This document shows, one piece after another, positions 20,165 through 30,602 of a DNA stretch of 64,000 nucleotides. The position numbers and the translations under genes were made by a program. Below the pieces are notes generated by a model, which was given only the letters and a program-made list of their open reading frames with translations, was not told where the DNA came from and searched no databases. Origin of the DNA: Schizochytrium sp. CCTCC M209059. Its lineage: Eukaryota > Sar > Bigyra > Thraustochytrida > Thraustochytriidae. The stretch's first letter is position 1; each line of letters starts with the position of its first letter. Location: positions 409,520 to 473,519 of the forward strand of contig KN805392.1 in the NCBI GenBank assembly GCA_000818945.1, in the 5' to 3' direction.

Positions 20165-22207
20165 ATGCGCTGGGCGAGCCTGCGCAGCACGGCGAGCGCG
20201 AGCGCGAGACCGGCGTCGGCGCGAGGCTTGAGCTCGAAGGCGCACGTAGCGGCGGCGGCGGCGGCGGCGGCGGAGTCCCAGGAGAGAGCTCTGGAGGGGA
20301 CGCAGCAGCGCGAGCGGAAGGAAGAGGGAGGAGGAGAACAAGGACAACTCACACGGGCGCTGCGCGACGCCATGGAGCGGCGCGTGCAGGATTTCCAGCC
20401 GGGCCCGCGCCTGGGCAACACGTGGCGCGAGGATGTCTCGCTGCAGAGGTTTGCGAAGGCCTTTTTAGGGGAGAGCAACGACTGGGACGAAGTGGACCAG
20501 GATCTCGCCAGCTTTGGCGCCAAGTGCGGCGCCGAGTACCTAAAAATGGCCGACAACGCCGAACGGTTTCCGCCGCAGCTGGAACAGTTTAACCAATGGG
20601 GCCAGCGCGTCGACCGCCTGCACCTTGCGGAGGGCTGGCGGTACTTTAAGCGTGAGTCGGCCATCGAGGGACTCGTCTCCATCCCGTACGAGAAGCGTAC
20701 CCCTGAGGCACGCATCCACCAAGTGCTCAAGCTCATGCTCTTCAACCCGAGCGGCGGTATGTTTGGCTGCCCGTTGGCCATGACGGATGGCGCTGCACTC
20801 GCCATTGGGGGCATCCTTGCTGAACAGGATGCCCTCGACGCCCGATCCTCGACTCGCAAGCTCGAGGAAAAGACCATTGCGGAGCTTCGGCATGCCTACA
20901 AGTGTCTCACGACGCGCGACCCGGATTCCTTTTGGACTTCGGGTCAGTGGATGACCGAAAAGATCGGCGGTTCCGATCTCTCGCGTGCCACACAGACCTT
21001 TGCGCTCGAGCGCCCCAGTACGACCTCGACTCACGCGCTCTACGGCTACAAGTGGTTTACCTCGGCTGTCGACAGTGAAATGACCATGACTTTGGCCTCG
21101 CTCTCGGACGAGGCTTCCCCGGACCTTGACCGTGAGCGTAAGCCGCTCTCGCTCTTCTTCTTGCGGACCCATAAGGACCCAAACCATTTGTCTCCCGAGG
21201 ATGCGGCGCTGGCTGGGTCTGGCGATCTTCCGCTCAACAACATCAAGGTTCAACGCCTCAAGGACAAGATGGCGACCCGGCAGCTCCCGACGGCCGAGCT
21301 CATTCTTGAAGGCGCGCATGCCCATCTGTTGTCCAAGGAAGGATCCGGCATCAAGGCCGTGTCACCCATGCTTACGGTAACGCGATTGCACACCGCGCTT
21401 TCCTCGGTAGGATACTGCATTCGCATGCGCAACTTGGCGATTGATTTTGCGCATACCCGCAAAGCCTTTGGCAAGGCCATCGTCGACAAACCGCTTCATC
21501 TTCAGAGCTTGTACGAATATGACATGGACGTACGTGGCAACACACTCTTTGTCCTCGAGGTGGCGCGTCTTCTTGGCCTCCTCGAGACTGGAAAGGCTTC
21601 GGCGCACGAGGATGCGCTCTTGCGCGCTACTACCTCGCTCGTTAAGGTGTTCTGCTCCCGCGAGCTGGTGCGTCTTATGAGCGAGGGAGTCGAGCTCTTC
21701 GGCGCAGTTGGCGTGATGAACAATCACATGTCCACCATCTTTCGCGATGCGAGTGTCATGCCCATCTGGGAAGGAACGAGCAACACGCTCAGCCTGGACC
21801 TCTTGCGCGTCGCCGCACGCGAGCCCGAGGCTCTCGAAGCCATGTTCAAGGAACTCCGCTCCATGGCCCCGAGTAGCGATGCTGGTGATGCGCTTCGCGC
21901 CGAGGTGGACAAGGTCTTTGGCTACATCAAGGCCAACGCTGCGAACCTTGAGGTCTTTGAGTGGAACGCGCGTCGTTTGACCATGAATCTCTCACGTCTC
22001 TACATTTGCGCTCTCGCAGCGCGCACCGCTGCCAAGACAGGCCACAAGGAGGATTTCGCCATGTACGAGTACTGGCTTGATCGCGTCACGCGTGAGTACG
22101 AGCCCATGACTGATCCTGCTGTTCACGACACATATCGGAGCACGCTCTCGTCCAAGATGAATGGCGCGATGCGTGACGAAGATGGCAACATTCGCTCCGT
22201 CCTCTGA
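20165..22207 (+). CDS. AidB/ACAD11-like acyl-CoA dehydrogenase, probably mitochondrial
   Basis: 680 aa from the ATG at 20165. The first 30 residues are Arg/Ser/Ala-rich without acids, a likely mitochondrial presequence. The acyl-CoA dehydrogenase fold follows: WMTEKIGGSDLS at 262-272 matches the MTE..GGSD flavin/substrate motif of the AidB branch, FAHTRKAFGK is the helical-domain motif, and MPIWEGTSNTLSLDLLR carries the IWEG motif near the catalytic region of AidB-type members. It would oxidise acyl-CoA at the alpha-beta bond using FAD; AidB relatives can have low activity, so the substrate is unknown. The C-terminal 120 residues form the extra helical part seen in AidB-like proteins. Codon use is strongly GC-biased as in PurF. 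Confidence 0.92.
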   Translation: MRWASLRSTASASARPASARGLSSKAHVAAAAAAAAESQERALEGTQQRERKEEGGGEQGQLTRALRDAMERRVQDFQPGPRLGNTWREDVSLQRFAKAFLGESNDWDEVDQDLASFGAKCGAEYLKMADNAERFPPQLEQFNQWGQRVDRLHLAEGWRYFKRESAIEGLVSIPYEKRTPEARIHQVLKLMLFNPSGGMFGCPLAMTDGAALAIGGILAEQDALDARSSTRKLEEKTIAELRHAYKCLTTRDPDSFWTSGQWMTEKIGGSDLSRATQTFALERPSTTSTHALYGYKWFTSAVDSEMTMTLASLSDEASPDLDRERKPLSLFFLRTHKDPNHLSPEDAALAGSGDLPLNNIKVQRLKDKMATRQLPTAELILEGAHAHLLSKEGSGIKAVSPMLTVTRLHTALSSVGYCIRMRNLAIDFAHTRKAFGKAIVDKPLHLQSLYEYDMDVRGNTLFVLEVARLLGLLETGKASAHEDALLRATTSLVKVFCSRELVRLMSEGVELFGAVGVMNNHMSTIFRDASVMPIWEGTSNTLSLDLLRVAAREPEALEAMFKELRSMAPSSDAGDALRAEVDKVFGYIKANAANLEVFEWNARRLTMNLSRLYICALAARTAAKTGHKEDFAMYEYWLDRVTREYEPMTDPAVHDTYRSTLSSKMNGAMRDEDGNIRSVL

Positions 22208-22460
22208 AAGAGGAAGGGGCTTGCGCACCTTTTCCCATCCCTTAACCCCCCCCCCCCCCCTTCACCGACGCGCGCGAGGTAAGGAATGCTGTTCACGAAA
22301 TTTATTTTTTTCTTATCTTAAATTCGTTTGTCGATCTTACACTGGCTGCCTGATGCAGGGTTTCTGCTCGTTAAGGGCTCTGGAATGCTCATCTTGACCG
22401 AGCGTGACCTTCTGCAAGAGTAAGAAGGTGGTAGTGGACGCAAAAGGCATCAATGCCAGA
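22208..22460. other. Convergent spacer with 17-bp poly-C run
   Basis: A run of about 17 C at 22244-22260 lies just after the dehydrogenase stop. An AT-rich block (22300-22325) is probably a polyadenylation region. The downstream gene is convergent. Confidence 0.6.
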
Positions 22461-24233
22461 TCAAGTGCCCTGGTTTTGACTTCTCCTTCTCGAGCGCGAG
22501 ATCCGATTGCTCATTCTCCTCACAAAGGATCGTTCTTGTGGGAACAGCGCTGTAAGCTCCTCGAGACGAGCCACACGCTCGAGGTCCTTTGCAATCTCGC
22601 TCGAGGTGCGATTTTGGGCATAGTTTGTCACGGCTTGAAGTGAGCGAAGCGCATCAAGTTCCTCCTGCAGCTCCGTTCGCTGCTCCGGGGTCATGTTGAC
22701 GTTGAGCTCCTCTGAGTAAGCTACGGAAGTGGCGGAAGGAGACTGGGTCCAGAGGACGTCAGCAAGCGTGCCAAGACTGTTGCTGATTCGAAACCCAAAG
22801 TGCTGCTCTTGCTGTGGACTCATCTCCTCCTGAGCACCAGTTTCTTCTCGTGCCGCAATGATCTCACGCATGACCTTCTGGACGTCAGCGCATGCTTTTT
22901 GTACAACCACATGGATCTTTTGATATTGTTCCGCCGCCGTTCTATCAATATGTACGCAGCGTCTCGCTTGCAATCGTACTTGACTTTCCATCTGCTCAAG
23001 GTCACCAGCGGTGGTTTCGGAAGACTCAAATTGTGCCTCGTTGGTTTTCTGTGCGCGTATAGCAAAGTCTGTGGCTGTCTCTCGTCGTTTCTCACAAGCC
23101 TCGGCACGGGCTCGGATGGGTGGACGGTCTTTGCGACCACTTTGTCTGCGGTTGACCATGAGCACTTTGCTAAACCCCGGTGGGGAACTCTGAACATGAG
23201 CCACTGTGAAGTCTGGTAAGGGCGCGGCGCAGGCTTCGAGTATGGCCGAAAAGTTAAACTCAAGCACCTTGTTCTTGCTATGGCGCGTGATGGTGAGATC
23301 GTACTTTTTACCAGCCTCTTGCTCGATGCAACGCATCGACCCACGCCCCTGCGGATCCGCTACGTCCGTCTCCGGAGTGGGATGTCGCGGCACCAAGATC
23401 GTGTCTGCAGCGGCTTCGAGCGTAAGAGTCACGCTGTCAATATCAACCGTGGAACGCGACTCCTCAAGCTCTTTGCGAAGCACACTTGCGGCGAAGGTGA
23501 CCTGGTCCGTGCCGTCGACGAGAGCCTCGCAAATACCGCCCTCGCCACATTTCGAAGAGACATTGCGCAGCATTTCAGGATCAAAATCGTAGCCGATGCC
23601 GCAGGTCGTGATGCGCACGCTGAGGTCCATAACTTCCTCCTCTAGCATTATATTGATAGCCTGGACAAGGTCCCTGGCGCCCCTCATGCGCCCAGACCTC
23701 CGCCCTGTCTGTACAAAGCCCGCGCCGGAAGTGATTTCGCCATCGCACATTACGACGAGTGTAGCGTCGCGGCGGCCTTGGTCGGCAATGAAGCGAAGAT
23801 CATTTATGGCACACTCCATGCCTTGCTCGAGGTTTGTTACGCCGCCGCATTCATCCGCCAGGTCATACTCGTTCATCATGTCAAGCCATTCTTGGCGCTT
23901 CTCGTCCGTGGCATAGTCGCTCATAATGTATAAAAAGCCCTCCGTGTTGAAGACGACCAAACCAAAAATGTCATCTTTGTTGAGGTCGTTGGAAATGAGG
24001 GCCTTGATCGCGCCACGCACGACTGAGATTCTGCTGCCAAGGTCCCGGTGAATGCCCTCGAGCTCCCTGTCTCTATCGCTCATGCTACGACTCGTGTCGA
24101 CGACCACCACGAGCGCCCCGCTCTCCGCGGGCGCATCCTGGGGCGGCGCGACGGTGCCATACACGTGCAACTCTTCTCTCCCGATGGAGACCTCTTCACA
24201 GTCGAGGTCCGCCTCAATGTTGACGTTTATCAT
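22461..24233 (-). CDS. VWA domain protein, type B (B1)
   Basis: 590 aa from the ATG at 24233; the open frame extends to a TTG upstream. The VWA domain spans about residues 38-235: MIDAS D46-x-S48-x-S50 (DTSRSMS), the third-position Thr T133 (GGVTNLEQG), and D164 in CDGEITSGAGF, so metal-dependent ligand binding looks possible. A conserved 280-370 segment follows, then a long helical region with coiled-coil character (about 395-560) and a basic Arg/Ser tail. No signal peptide or TM segment, so probably cytoplasmic. It is the paralogue of the gene at 27435-29534, sharing GDGE(I/V)(T/S)SGAG(F/Y). Divergently paired with the type A gene at 25335. Specific function unknown. Confidence 0.9.
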   Translation of the reverse strand: MINVNIEADLDCEEVSIGREELHVYGTVAPPQDAPAESGALVVVVDTSRSMSDRDRELEGIHRDLGSRISVVRGAIKALISNDLNKDDIFGLVVFNTEGFLYIMSDYATDEKRQEWLDMMNEYDLADECGGVTNLEQGMECAINDLRFIADQGRRDATLVVMCDGEITSGAGFVQTGRRSGRMRGARDLVQAINIMLEEEVMDLSVRITTCGIGYDFDPEMLRNVSSKCGEGGICEALVDGTDQVTFAASVLRKELEESRSTVDIDSVTLTLEAAADTILVPRHPTPETDVADPQGRGSMRCIEQEAGKKYDLTITRHSKNKVLEFNFSAILEACAAPLPDFTVAHVQSSPPGFSKVLMVNRRQSGRKDRPPIRARAEACEKRRETATDFAIRAQKTNEAQFESSETTAGDLEQMESQVRLQARRCVHIDRTAAEQYQKIHVVVQKACADVQKVMREIIAAREETGAQEEMSPQQEQHFGFRISNSLGTLADVLWTQSPSATSVAYSEELNVNMTPEQRTELQEELDALRSLQAVTNYAQNRTSSEIAKDLERVARLEELTALFPQERSFVRRMSNRISRSRRRSQNQGT

Positions 24234-25334
24234 CCTGAACGGACGAAGCAATCAACGAACGAAGCAACCAAGTGCGACGAGCGCGAATGTGGGGTCGACT
24301 TGCTCGGCCTAAGGGTCTGCCGCGCTGCGCTCCGCGTCGATGGCTGCCCGCTTGACCTTAAAAGAGGCCGTCTAGAAAAGCAGCCCAGGCTGCCGCACCG
24401 CACGCAGCAGGCCGCGCACTCCGGCCGGGGTCTGCCGTCCCTCGATTCCTGCGCCGGCGCCCCCGAGGGACCCGGGCGTGCAGGCTGCAGCGCCTCGCTG
24501 GCCGCCGCCGCGCGGCCGCTCGAGGACAAGTTCTGCGCTCTCTCCGCCTGTGTCGCCGGGCTGCCTGCTCAGCTGCCTGGAGATCGACGAGACCATTAGC
24601 GCGTGCAGCGCGTGCAGTGCGCGCGGCACGTGCAGCGCGCGCGGCACGTGCAGCGAGCGGGCTCTTCCTTCGAAGAGACGCGGCGCGGCGCGGCCCTCGC
24701 AGCCTGGGGGCGGAGAGCGCGTCCGGCCGCGGCGCGCGCGGGAGGGCGCGCAGGCTGTAGCACGAAAGTGAGAAGCGTGATACGGGAGCTGGCGCGAAGA
24801 GGATCTTGACTGGCCGAGCGAGGAGCGAGCGATTGGAAGGATTTCCAGGTGGAAGTATGGAAAGTCAAATGGCGCGGGACGGCCAATGAAACCTTGTCGC
24901 CACTGCATAAGACTCGGACTCGGAGGCCTCCCGATGGTAGAGGCCTGTTTTAGGTGTCCATACGCCATGAACATATACTAGCATGTCGCGGACGGAGAGA
25001 AACGCCATGCCATGCTCGAGAAGACCGCGTCGTCCTCGCGAACACGAGACGCGCCCACCCCCGGGACCTGCGTCTTGCGGGTGGATGATGCGGAATGCCA
25101 AGGCTCGAAGTTCGCGAGCGGAGTGAAAGGTGCGCGCAGAGGAGACGGACGCGAAGAGGCGGGCGATCGAGCGGACTGGCTCCCGGTGCCGTCTTCCACC
25201 CGTTCAGCTGCAGCGCGCCACAGCAAACCGCAATCGGAGCAAATCGCACATGGAGCAAACAGAAGACGAGACATTTGCAAGCGAGCGAGCGAGCGACAGA
25301 GCGTGGGAGAGGCGAGAGCAAGAGGGCGAGCACG
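24234..25334. promoter_or_regulatory. Bidirectional spacer of VWA pair 1
   Basis: 1.1 kb between the divergent starts of B1 and A1. GC-rich in the middle, with a (GCGCGGCACGTGCA)-type short repeat at about 24610-24660. An upstream open frame adds 80 codons to A1 from 25095, but its composition is unlike coding sequence and the paralogues lack it. Promoters for both genes must lie here. Confidence 0.45.
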
Positions 25335-27320
25335 ATGCCCGGGTTCGTGCGGAATGGGCTCGATGAGAACGAGGCCGAGGTGTCGGCCTCGAGCGATGTG
25401 TTTCTGAGATTCGCAGCAAGCTTTGAGCGACGCGTTCGCATGGGACCCGACGAGCTCAGCGTGGGCATGGAGTACCAGCTGGCAAAGTATGCAGCGAGCA
25501 ACGCAGCGTATGCAGTCTTGTGGTTCATGGACTTTAGCGGCAGCATGTGGGGTCAGTCCGAGGCCAAGGCGAAGGAGCAGTTTACCTCGTGGATTGATGG
25601 TCTCGATCTGAAGAAGGACGTCATCTACTGCGCCGTCGTGAAATTCGAAAGTCGAGCCTCAAGAGTAAGCGACGGCTTTGTGCGCCTCACAAAAGAATCG
25701 GCCCGAGTTCTTGTGGAGGCCGTTAATGAGCTCGAGGCGGGTGGCGGCACCACCATGAGCGGAACGCTCGACATTTTACGTGAAATGGAAGCGGAACTCG
25801 CAGCCGACCTGGCTAGCAGAGAGATTGACCCGCCGCAGCGTCTCGAATTTCATGTCACAAGCGACGGCGAGGTGTTTGATGGCGAGGAAGCGCTTGAGGC
25901 TTTTCGTAAGACGAAAGACGAGATGCGCGCCTTGCGCGACACCTCGCGACAAGGTAACCAGGATGACGATGAAGAGGGTCAACTGCCCACGCGCATCTTT
26001 GCGGGCTGCGACTTGCACGCGTATGCTATCAACGCAGACGACGGCGCCATGAATTTTTTCAGGCAACTCGTCGAACTTGTCTCGGGCACCCTGACGCTTC
26101 CAGACGGTACTCAGGAGATGATTGGCACGGCACGCCAAGTCGATGGCTCCAACTGGAACAGTACGCTCTACCTGGAAATTCCAGAGAGCGCACGGGACGA
26201 TGTGAGCTTCAACCTCCCTGTACTTCAGCGCCGATTACCCAAGGACTTCAAGATCGAAGAACTTACGGAAACGTACTGTGAAATCGACCTCCCCAAGGGA
26301 GAACGTGAATCGGGCCGCACCTTTTCGGTACCCATTCTGTTGACCACAGAAGTTGACACGTGTGTCAACAACTTTCACTTTTGCACAGCGCGCATCGCAA
26401 CGATGCGCGGGGGGTCTTCGCTCTCGAAAGGGCGAAAGCGCGGCCAGCGCGGCCAGCGCGGCGAGGTCATCAACCGCACGGATGAGCTCGTACTTGAGCT
26501 GCGCACCACGCGCATGTACCCTCCGAATGCAGCTCGAAAGAGGCCCGCGCGCGTTCGCGCCATCGAGCGCCGCGAGGACACCAAGGAGGAGGCGCACAAA
26601 CAGAGCAAAAATCTCGAAAATGACGAGTCCCCGCGAACGCGAGAGGGCGCAAAGAGATCGCTCAGGGACCAGACCGACCCCACGGAGGAGGATGAGGAGG
26701 CCGTCAAGTACGCTGAGGTGCAAACGACCATTCAGCTCATCGACCATGCCCTGCGCCAATTGGATCGCGATATGTCTAGCTTTACGAACAAAGACGCCGC
26801 GCATCTTCTTTATCGCACCTTTGTCGCCATCGACACCATGCAAATTCCAGCGGACCTGGCCAAGGTTGTCTCGAGCAAAAGTTTCATCAATATGCTTCGC
26901 CCGCGACCGCTCTTTCCGTTCGCAACAGAGCGTCGGCCAACTGTCATGGGCAATGTGGCTAAAAAGACAAAGACGGTGCAGCGAGGGCTCCTCACGATGC
27001 TCACGCGTAACATCGACAGGATGCTCTCTTCGGATCGCAAAGATGAAAAGCCTGACGCAAACAAGCTTATTGATGAACTCGTCTTCCGAGAATCGCTGCG
27101 AAGACGCATCAAGTCTGTCCTTCGCAAGCGCGAGAAGTGCCACTGCGACGCCCAGTGCAGCTGCGGTGGAAAGAATGGTGGTTGTCTCGGCGACTGTGGC
27201 TGTGCCGACTCTGCGTCTCAATTTGGCGACAACACAGCCTCTGATGGTGTCGTTGCTGTGCACGTGATGCCTGCCATTTCGGAGGACCAGGAACCCTCAT
27301 CAATTGACGCCACGGCCTAA
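25335..27320 (+). CDS. VWA domain protein, type A (A1) with seven-Cys C-terminus
   Basis: 661 aa from the ATG at 25335, chosen because the two paralogues start a similar distance before the VWA domain; the frame is open 80 codons further. VWA at about 55-260: MIDAS D66-x-S68-x-S70 (MDFSGSM), T139/T140, D177 (TSDGE). A conserved central region follows: GSNW..TL at about 275, then LPKDF and CEIDLPKG. Residues 380-470 are basic and low-complexity, unlike the paralogues. A helical segment contains TIQLIDHAL and IDTMQIP. The C-terminal cluster at 602-623 is C-x-C-x3-C-x-C-x6-C-x3-C-x-C with a GGC.GDC.C core, probably a metal site. No TM or signal peptide. Convergent with B2, 114 bases apart. Confidence 0.9.
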   Translation: MPGFVRNGLDENEAEVSASSDVFLRFAASFERRVRMGPDELSVGMEYQLAKYAASNAAYAVLWFMDFSGSMWGQSEAKAKEQFTSWIDGLDLKKDVIYCAVVKFESRASRVSDGFVRLTKESARVLVEAVNELEAGGGTTMSGTLDILREMEAELAADLASREIDPPQRLEFHVTSDGEVFDGEEALEAFRKTKDEMRALRDTSRQGNQDDDEEGQLPTRIFAGCDLHAYAINADDGAMNFFRQLVELVSGTLTLPDGTQEMIGTARQVDGSNWNSTLYLEIPESARDDVSFNLPVLQRRLPKDFKIEELTETYCEIDLPKGERESGRTFSVPILLTTEVDTCVNNFHFCTARIATMRGGSSLSKGRKRGQRGQRGEVINRTDELVLELRTTRMYPPNAARKRPARVRAIERREDTKEEAHKQSKNLENDESPRTREGAKRSLRDQTDPTEEDEEAVKYAEVQTTIQLIDHALRQLDRDMSSFTNKDAAHLLYRTFVAIDTMQIPADLAKVVSSKSFINMLRPRPLFPFATERRPTVMGNVAKKTKTVQRGLLTMLTRNIDRMLSSDRKDEKPDANKLIDELVFRESLRRRIKSVLRKREKCHCDAQCSCGGKNGGCLGDCGCADSASQFGDNTASDGVVAVHVMPAISEDQEPSSIDATA

Positions 27321-27434
27321 GGAGAGAGGGAGAAATCGCCAATAAACGCCTCGCTCGTGGAATTAACGGCCAACGTTCAATCCATGCACATGAAAAAAAA
27401 AAGAGCTTTTTAAACGATTTCAAGCTGTCTTCTA

Positions 27435-29534
27435 CTACTCATCAATAGAGTCCTTATTGCGCCTACCGGAGTCGTCTTGGCCACTAAAAGAGTACAAAGT
27501 AGAAAAAAGCGCGCGAACTGTCTCCCCTGTTGCTTGAGCAAGGTTTCCGAAGGCGTTTCGAACGTCAGCCGATGCGTCGGCCGTAGCACCAGAGCTTGAC
27601 GGAGTTCCTCCGCGATCATCTCTTGATTGTGAGCGCGCCGCCGAGAGACGTCCCGATCTGCTCGATCGTCGGCGACTGGAACGACGGAATGATTGAGAAA
27701 CCCGACTCGCGAGGCTCTCTCTTCGTGATTTCTGACCATCACTCTCACCACTATCATCATCGTTGTCGTCGCCCCCATTGCTGCCATCGTTTTCGCTCGC
27801 AAAGTCTTCGCTACCGGCGTCCGGTTGAATATCTGCATTGAACAACCTCTCGAGCTCCTCCATGAGAGCATGTTGTTCAGCAGAAGCCTCATTGCTGATC
27901 GAGAGTCCTTCAAATCCTTGAACTTTTTGAAGCTCTTCAATCTCTTTGAGCTCTGCTTGCATCTGACGTTTCAAAAGAGTGTATCTCTCTTTAGTCAGCT
28001 TATCTGAGAAGCGTGGATCAAAGGCTTTGCTTTTCTCCGTCGGAAGTTCAATTCTGAGAGTGCTTGCAAACGACCGCAGAGACTCGCTGATGAGAGTGCC
28101 GTAGTGATCAATATCGGGGTTCTCCTCCTTTTCCAAATTTTCTCGTGTGCTTTTTATTTCATGGAGAGCGGTCTCGAGGACGTTTAAAACTTGTCGGAAC
28201 TGATTTGCAGCCTCTGCATCCTTTGCTCCGTGGACATTTTTCAACCTTTCTTGATCTCTTTTCATTTCCTCTATATCTCCCGTCGTTTGGTCGAGATTCT
28301 CGATTTGTTCAGCGGGCTCTTGTTGAGAACGTTTCTCGAGGTACAGGACCGCTTTGTGCTTCTCCTCACATGCCACGCTTTGAGCAATGACCGAAGGTCT
28401 TGGCTGATGGGTCGAATGGAGCTGACGCTTGACAGTGATGAGGTGAGGAGGGCGATTTTGTGGCCAAACGTTGCAGCAGACACTGGCAACCTTGAATGCA
28501 TCGGTGTCGCTTCTAATGTCATTTAACATCGCCGAAAAGATAAACTTTGAGGGCTTTGGGGTTTCGCGAGCCACGTGGACTTCATAGACGCGGCCAGACT
28601 TTATCTCCTTGCATCTAAGAGCGCCCAGTCCAGGGGTATCAGCGTCGGCGCCTGCTTTGGAGAATGGAGCTTTTGGTATGATTCTGACCCCCTCGTGAGC
28701 CGTAATGGTGATGATCTTCCTCCGATCGGTTTGGATAGTATGCCGAGCGTTTTGGAGCAACGAATACATGAATCGCGTTGAATCCACGACTTGAGAAGAA
28801 ACGCCCGAGCATATCCGCAATTGCCCGCTATTGCCGCATTTTTCCGTGACCTCTTTCATGAGACCTTTATCAATGCTGTCGCCGACCAAACAGGCGTTGA
28901 TGCAGACTTCAAGTTCATCCGATTCTTCCAGCTTTGTCTCAACGGCACGCCTTAGCTCCCTAATAGCTCTTCTGGCATCATCTGGATTTCCTGAGTTCAC
29001 ATAGCCCGCGCCACTTGATACTTCGCCATCGCCGAGAATGATCACACTCGAACTTCGAAAGTTTTCGGTTTGTTTGATCCTGCCGAGTTCCTCTACGGCT
29101 GCGTTGATTCCTCTTTCCATATTTGTTCGCCCTCTACAGTTGAAAAGCTCGTCATTCCCCAGGTGACGCTTCCAGTTAGAGCGATTTTCCTCGTTGGCAT
29201 AGTCACAGCGGATGACGACGTTTCCTCTGTTGTTAAAGGTGACGAGCCCGAAGATGTCGTCCTCCGTCAGCTGCCCCACTATGTTTCCGAGAAGTTCCCG
29301 CATTATGGAAATACGGTTTTCCAGATGAAAAGTCTCTCTAATGTCCTCGTCTAGGTCGCTCATGCTTCGACTCGTGTCCAGCAGCACAAGGACCACCGCA
29401 CGCTCGCATTCTCCAGGCCCCGTCGGCGCCTCGACACTGCCGAGTAATGTCAACTCTTCTTCCTCCGTGGAGATTAACTCGTGCCCCGCCTGCACCAAGA
29501 TCCCCGCTTCGGGGTCTTCTCCGCTACTAGGCAT
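27435..29534 (-). CDS. VWA domain protein, type B (B2)
   Basis: 699 aa from the ATG at 29534; an open frame continues to a TTG. VWA at about 45-245 with MIDAS D53-x-S55-x-S57 (LDTSRSMSD), T137 (GRTNMERG) and D169 (GDGEVSSGAGY). A shared mid-domain follows, then a helical, coiled-coil-like region (about 400-540), an Asp/Asn/Ser-rich acidic linker (about 560-590) and an Arg/Ser-rich basic stretch (about 595-640) that could be phosphorylated. It resembles B1 through the VWA and helical parts but has about 110 more residues, mainly in the low-complexity tail. Lower GC at third positions than the flanking housekeeping genes. Divergently paired with A2. Confidence 0.9.
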   Translation of the reverse strand: MPSSGEDPEAGILVQAGHELISTEEEELTLLGSVEAPTGPGECERAVVLVLLDTSRSMSDLDEDIRETFHLENRISIMRELLGNIVGQLTEDDIFGLVTFNNRGNVVIRCDYANEENRSNWKRHLGNDELFNCRGRTNMERGINAAVEELGRIKQTENFRSSSVIILGDGEVSSGAGYVNSGNPDDARRAIRELRRAVETKLEESDELEVCINACLVGDSIDKGLMKEVTEKCGNSGQLRICSGVSSQVVDSTRFMYSLLQNARHTIQTDRRKIITITAHEGVRIIPKAPFSKAGADADTPGLGALRCKEIKSGRVYEVHVARETPKPSKFIFSAMLNDIRSDTDAFKVASVCCNVWPQNRPPHLITVKRQLHSTHQPRPSVIAQSVACEEKHKAVLYLEKRSQQEPAEQIENLDQTTGDIEEMKRDQERLKNVHGAKDAEAANQFRQVLNVLETALHEIKSTRENLEKEENPDIDHYGTLISESLRSFASTLRIELPTEKSKAFDPRFSDKLTKERYTLLKRQMQAELKEIEELQKVQGFEGLSISNEASAEQHALMEELERLFNADIQPDAGSEDFASENDGSNGGDDNDDDSGESDGQKSRRESLASRVSQSFRRSSRRRSSRSGRLSAARSQSRDDRGGTPSSSGATADASADVRNAFGNLAQATGETVRALFSTLYSFSGQDDSGRRNKDSIDE

Positions 29535-30602
29535 CGTGTCGGTCCTCTCGCCGCTGCCGCTGCGCAAGACCTGGCTCAGACTCTGCTCGCCTGCGTTGCG
29601 CCTTTGCCCGCGGCCTGGCAGGTGTGAGTGATCGATCCCCTACTGCTGACTGCCACCAGGCCAGTGTTATCTCGTAACTTGGGCCTAATGCCCGCGGCCG
29701 TCGCCGCCTCCGTCCAGATCGCTCCTCGCAGTCGCTCTCGCAGCACGCGAAGGCTGCAGCGACGCGCGAAGGCTGCGCTGCCTCGGGCGCCCGCCGCCTC
29801 ATCATGTTGCGCGAGCTGCGCCGAGCTGGGGCGCGCCGTGAGCGCGAGACCGCGCCCGCGACAACTCGAAGCGGAGGCTGCGCGAGCGCGACTCTCGCGC
29901 GTGCCGCGCCACCGGCTCGCGCGCCACCGGCCAGTGGTGGCCAGTGCTGGCAGCAGCCTGGCGCGCCGTCCCTCGAGACGCAGAGTAGAGCAGAGTAGAG
30001 CAGAGCAGGCGGCGCGTCGGTCGCGCGGGTGGCGGCCGCTTTGGTCAGCCGCGCCCAGGCCGGCACGTGCCGCACGCGCTGCACGCGCCTCGCAAAGAGA
30101 GAGGCGGAAGACGGCGAACCGGTGCACACCCGCAGCTGGCAGGCCGGCCGGACGGAGGTGCGGGTTTCTCCGCTTCGCCAGGTCCGCGCTGCTTGGATCG
30201 AGCGGCACCCTGCGCATAGTCGGGGGAGGGCAGGGGCAGCGGCAGCGGCAGCGGCAGCGGCAGCGGCAGCGGCAGCGGCAGCGGCGGCGGGGAGGTCGTG
30301 TCGCGAGCGCGAGCTCGGCGCGAGCACGGCGCGTGACTTGTGCGGAGACGCTGCTTACTACTCGTTGTTGTTTGTGCGTGGACACGGCGGCGTCTCCACG
30401 ACTACTGCGGGGCTCAGCTCGGAGGCGAACTTGAAGGTAGTATAGGGAAAGTAATTTTTCTTTTCTCTCTTGGTGCGCAGGAAGCCGTCTGGTTGGTTGG
30501 CCGCAAGGAGGGAGGGGAGCGACGGAAGGGGGGCTGTCTGGAAGTCTTGTTTTATATCTACTTACGAAGGCAGTACCGCATCACCGATCGCTGCCAACGA
30601 CC
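29535..30602. promoter_or_regulatory. Bidirectional spacer of VWA pair 2
   Basis: 1.07 kb between divergent starts of B2 and A2, almost the same length as the pair 1 spacer. Very GC-rich, with a (GGCAGC)n run at about 30234-30287 that creates poly-Arg and poly-Ala ORFs. A TTTTATATC TATA-like stretch lies at about 30549, some 55 bases before the A2 ATG. Confidence 0.45.

Noticed and set aside
25095..25334. 80-codon N-terminal extension of VWA gene A1
   Set aside because: Composition is unlike the paralogues, which start a similar distance before the VWA domain; the ATG at 25335 is preferred.
26235..27263. 342-codon minus-strand and 304-codon plus-strand ORFs
   Set aside because: Shadows of VWA gene A1, whose frame carries the conserved motifs.
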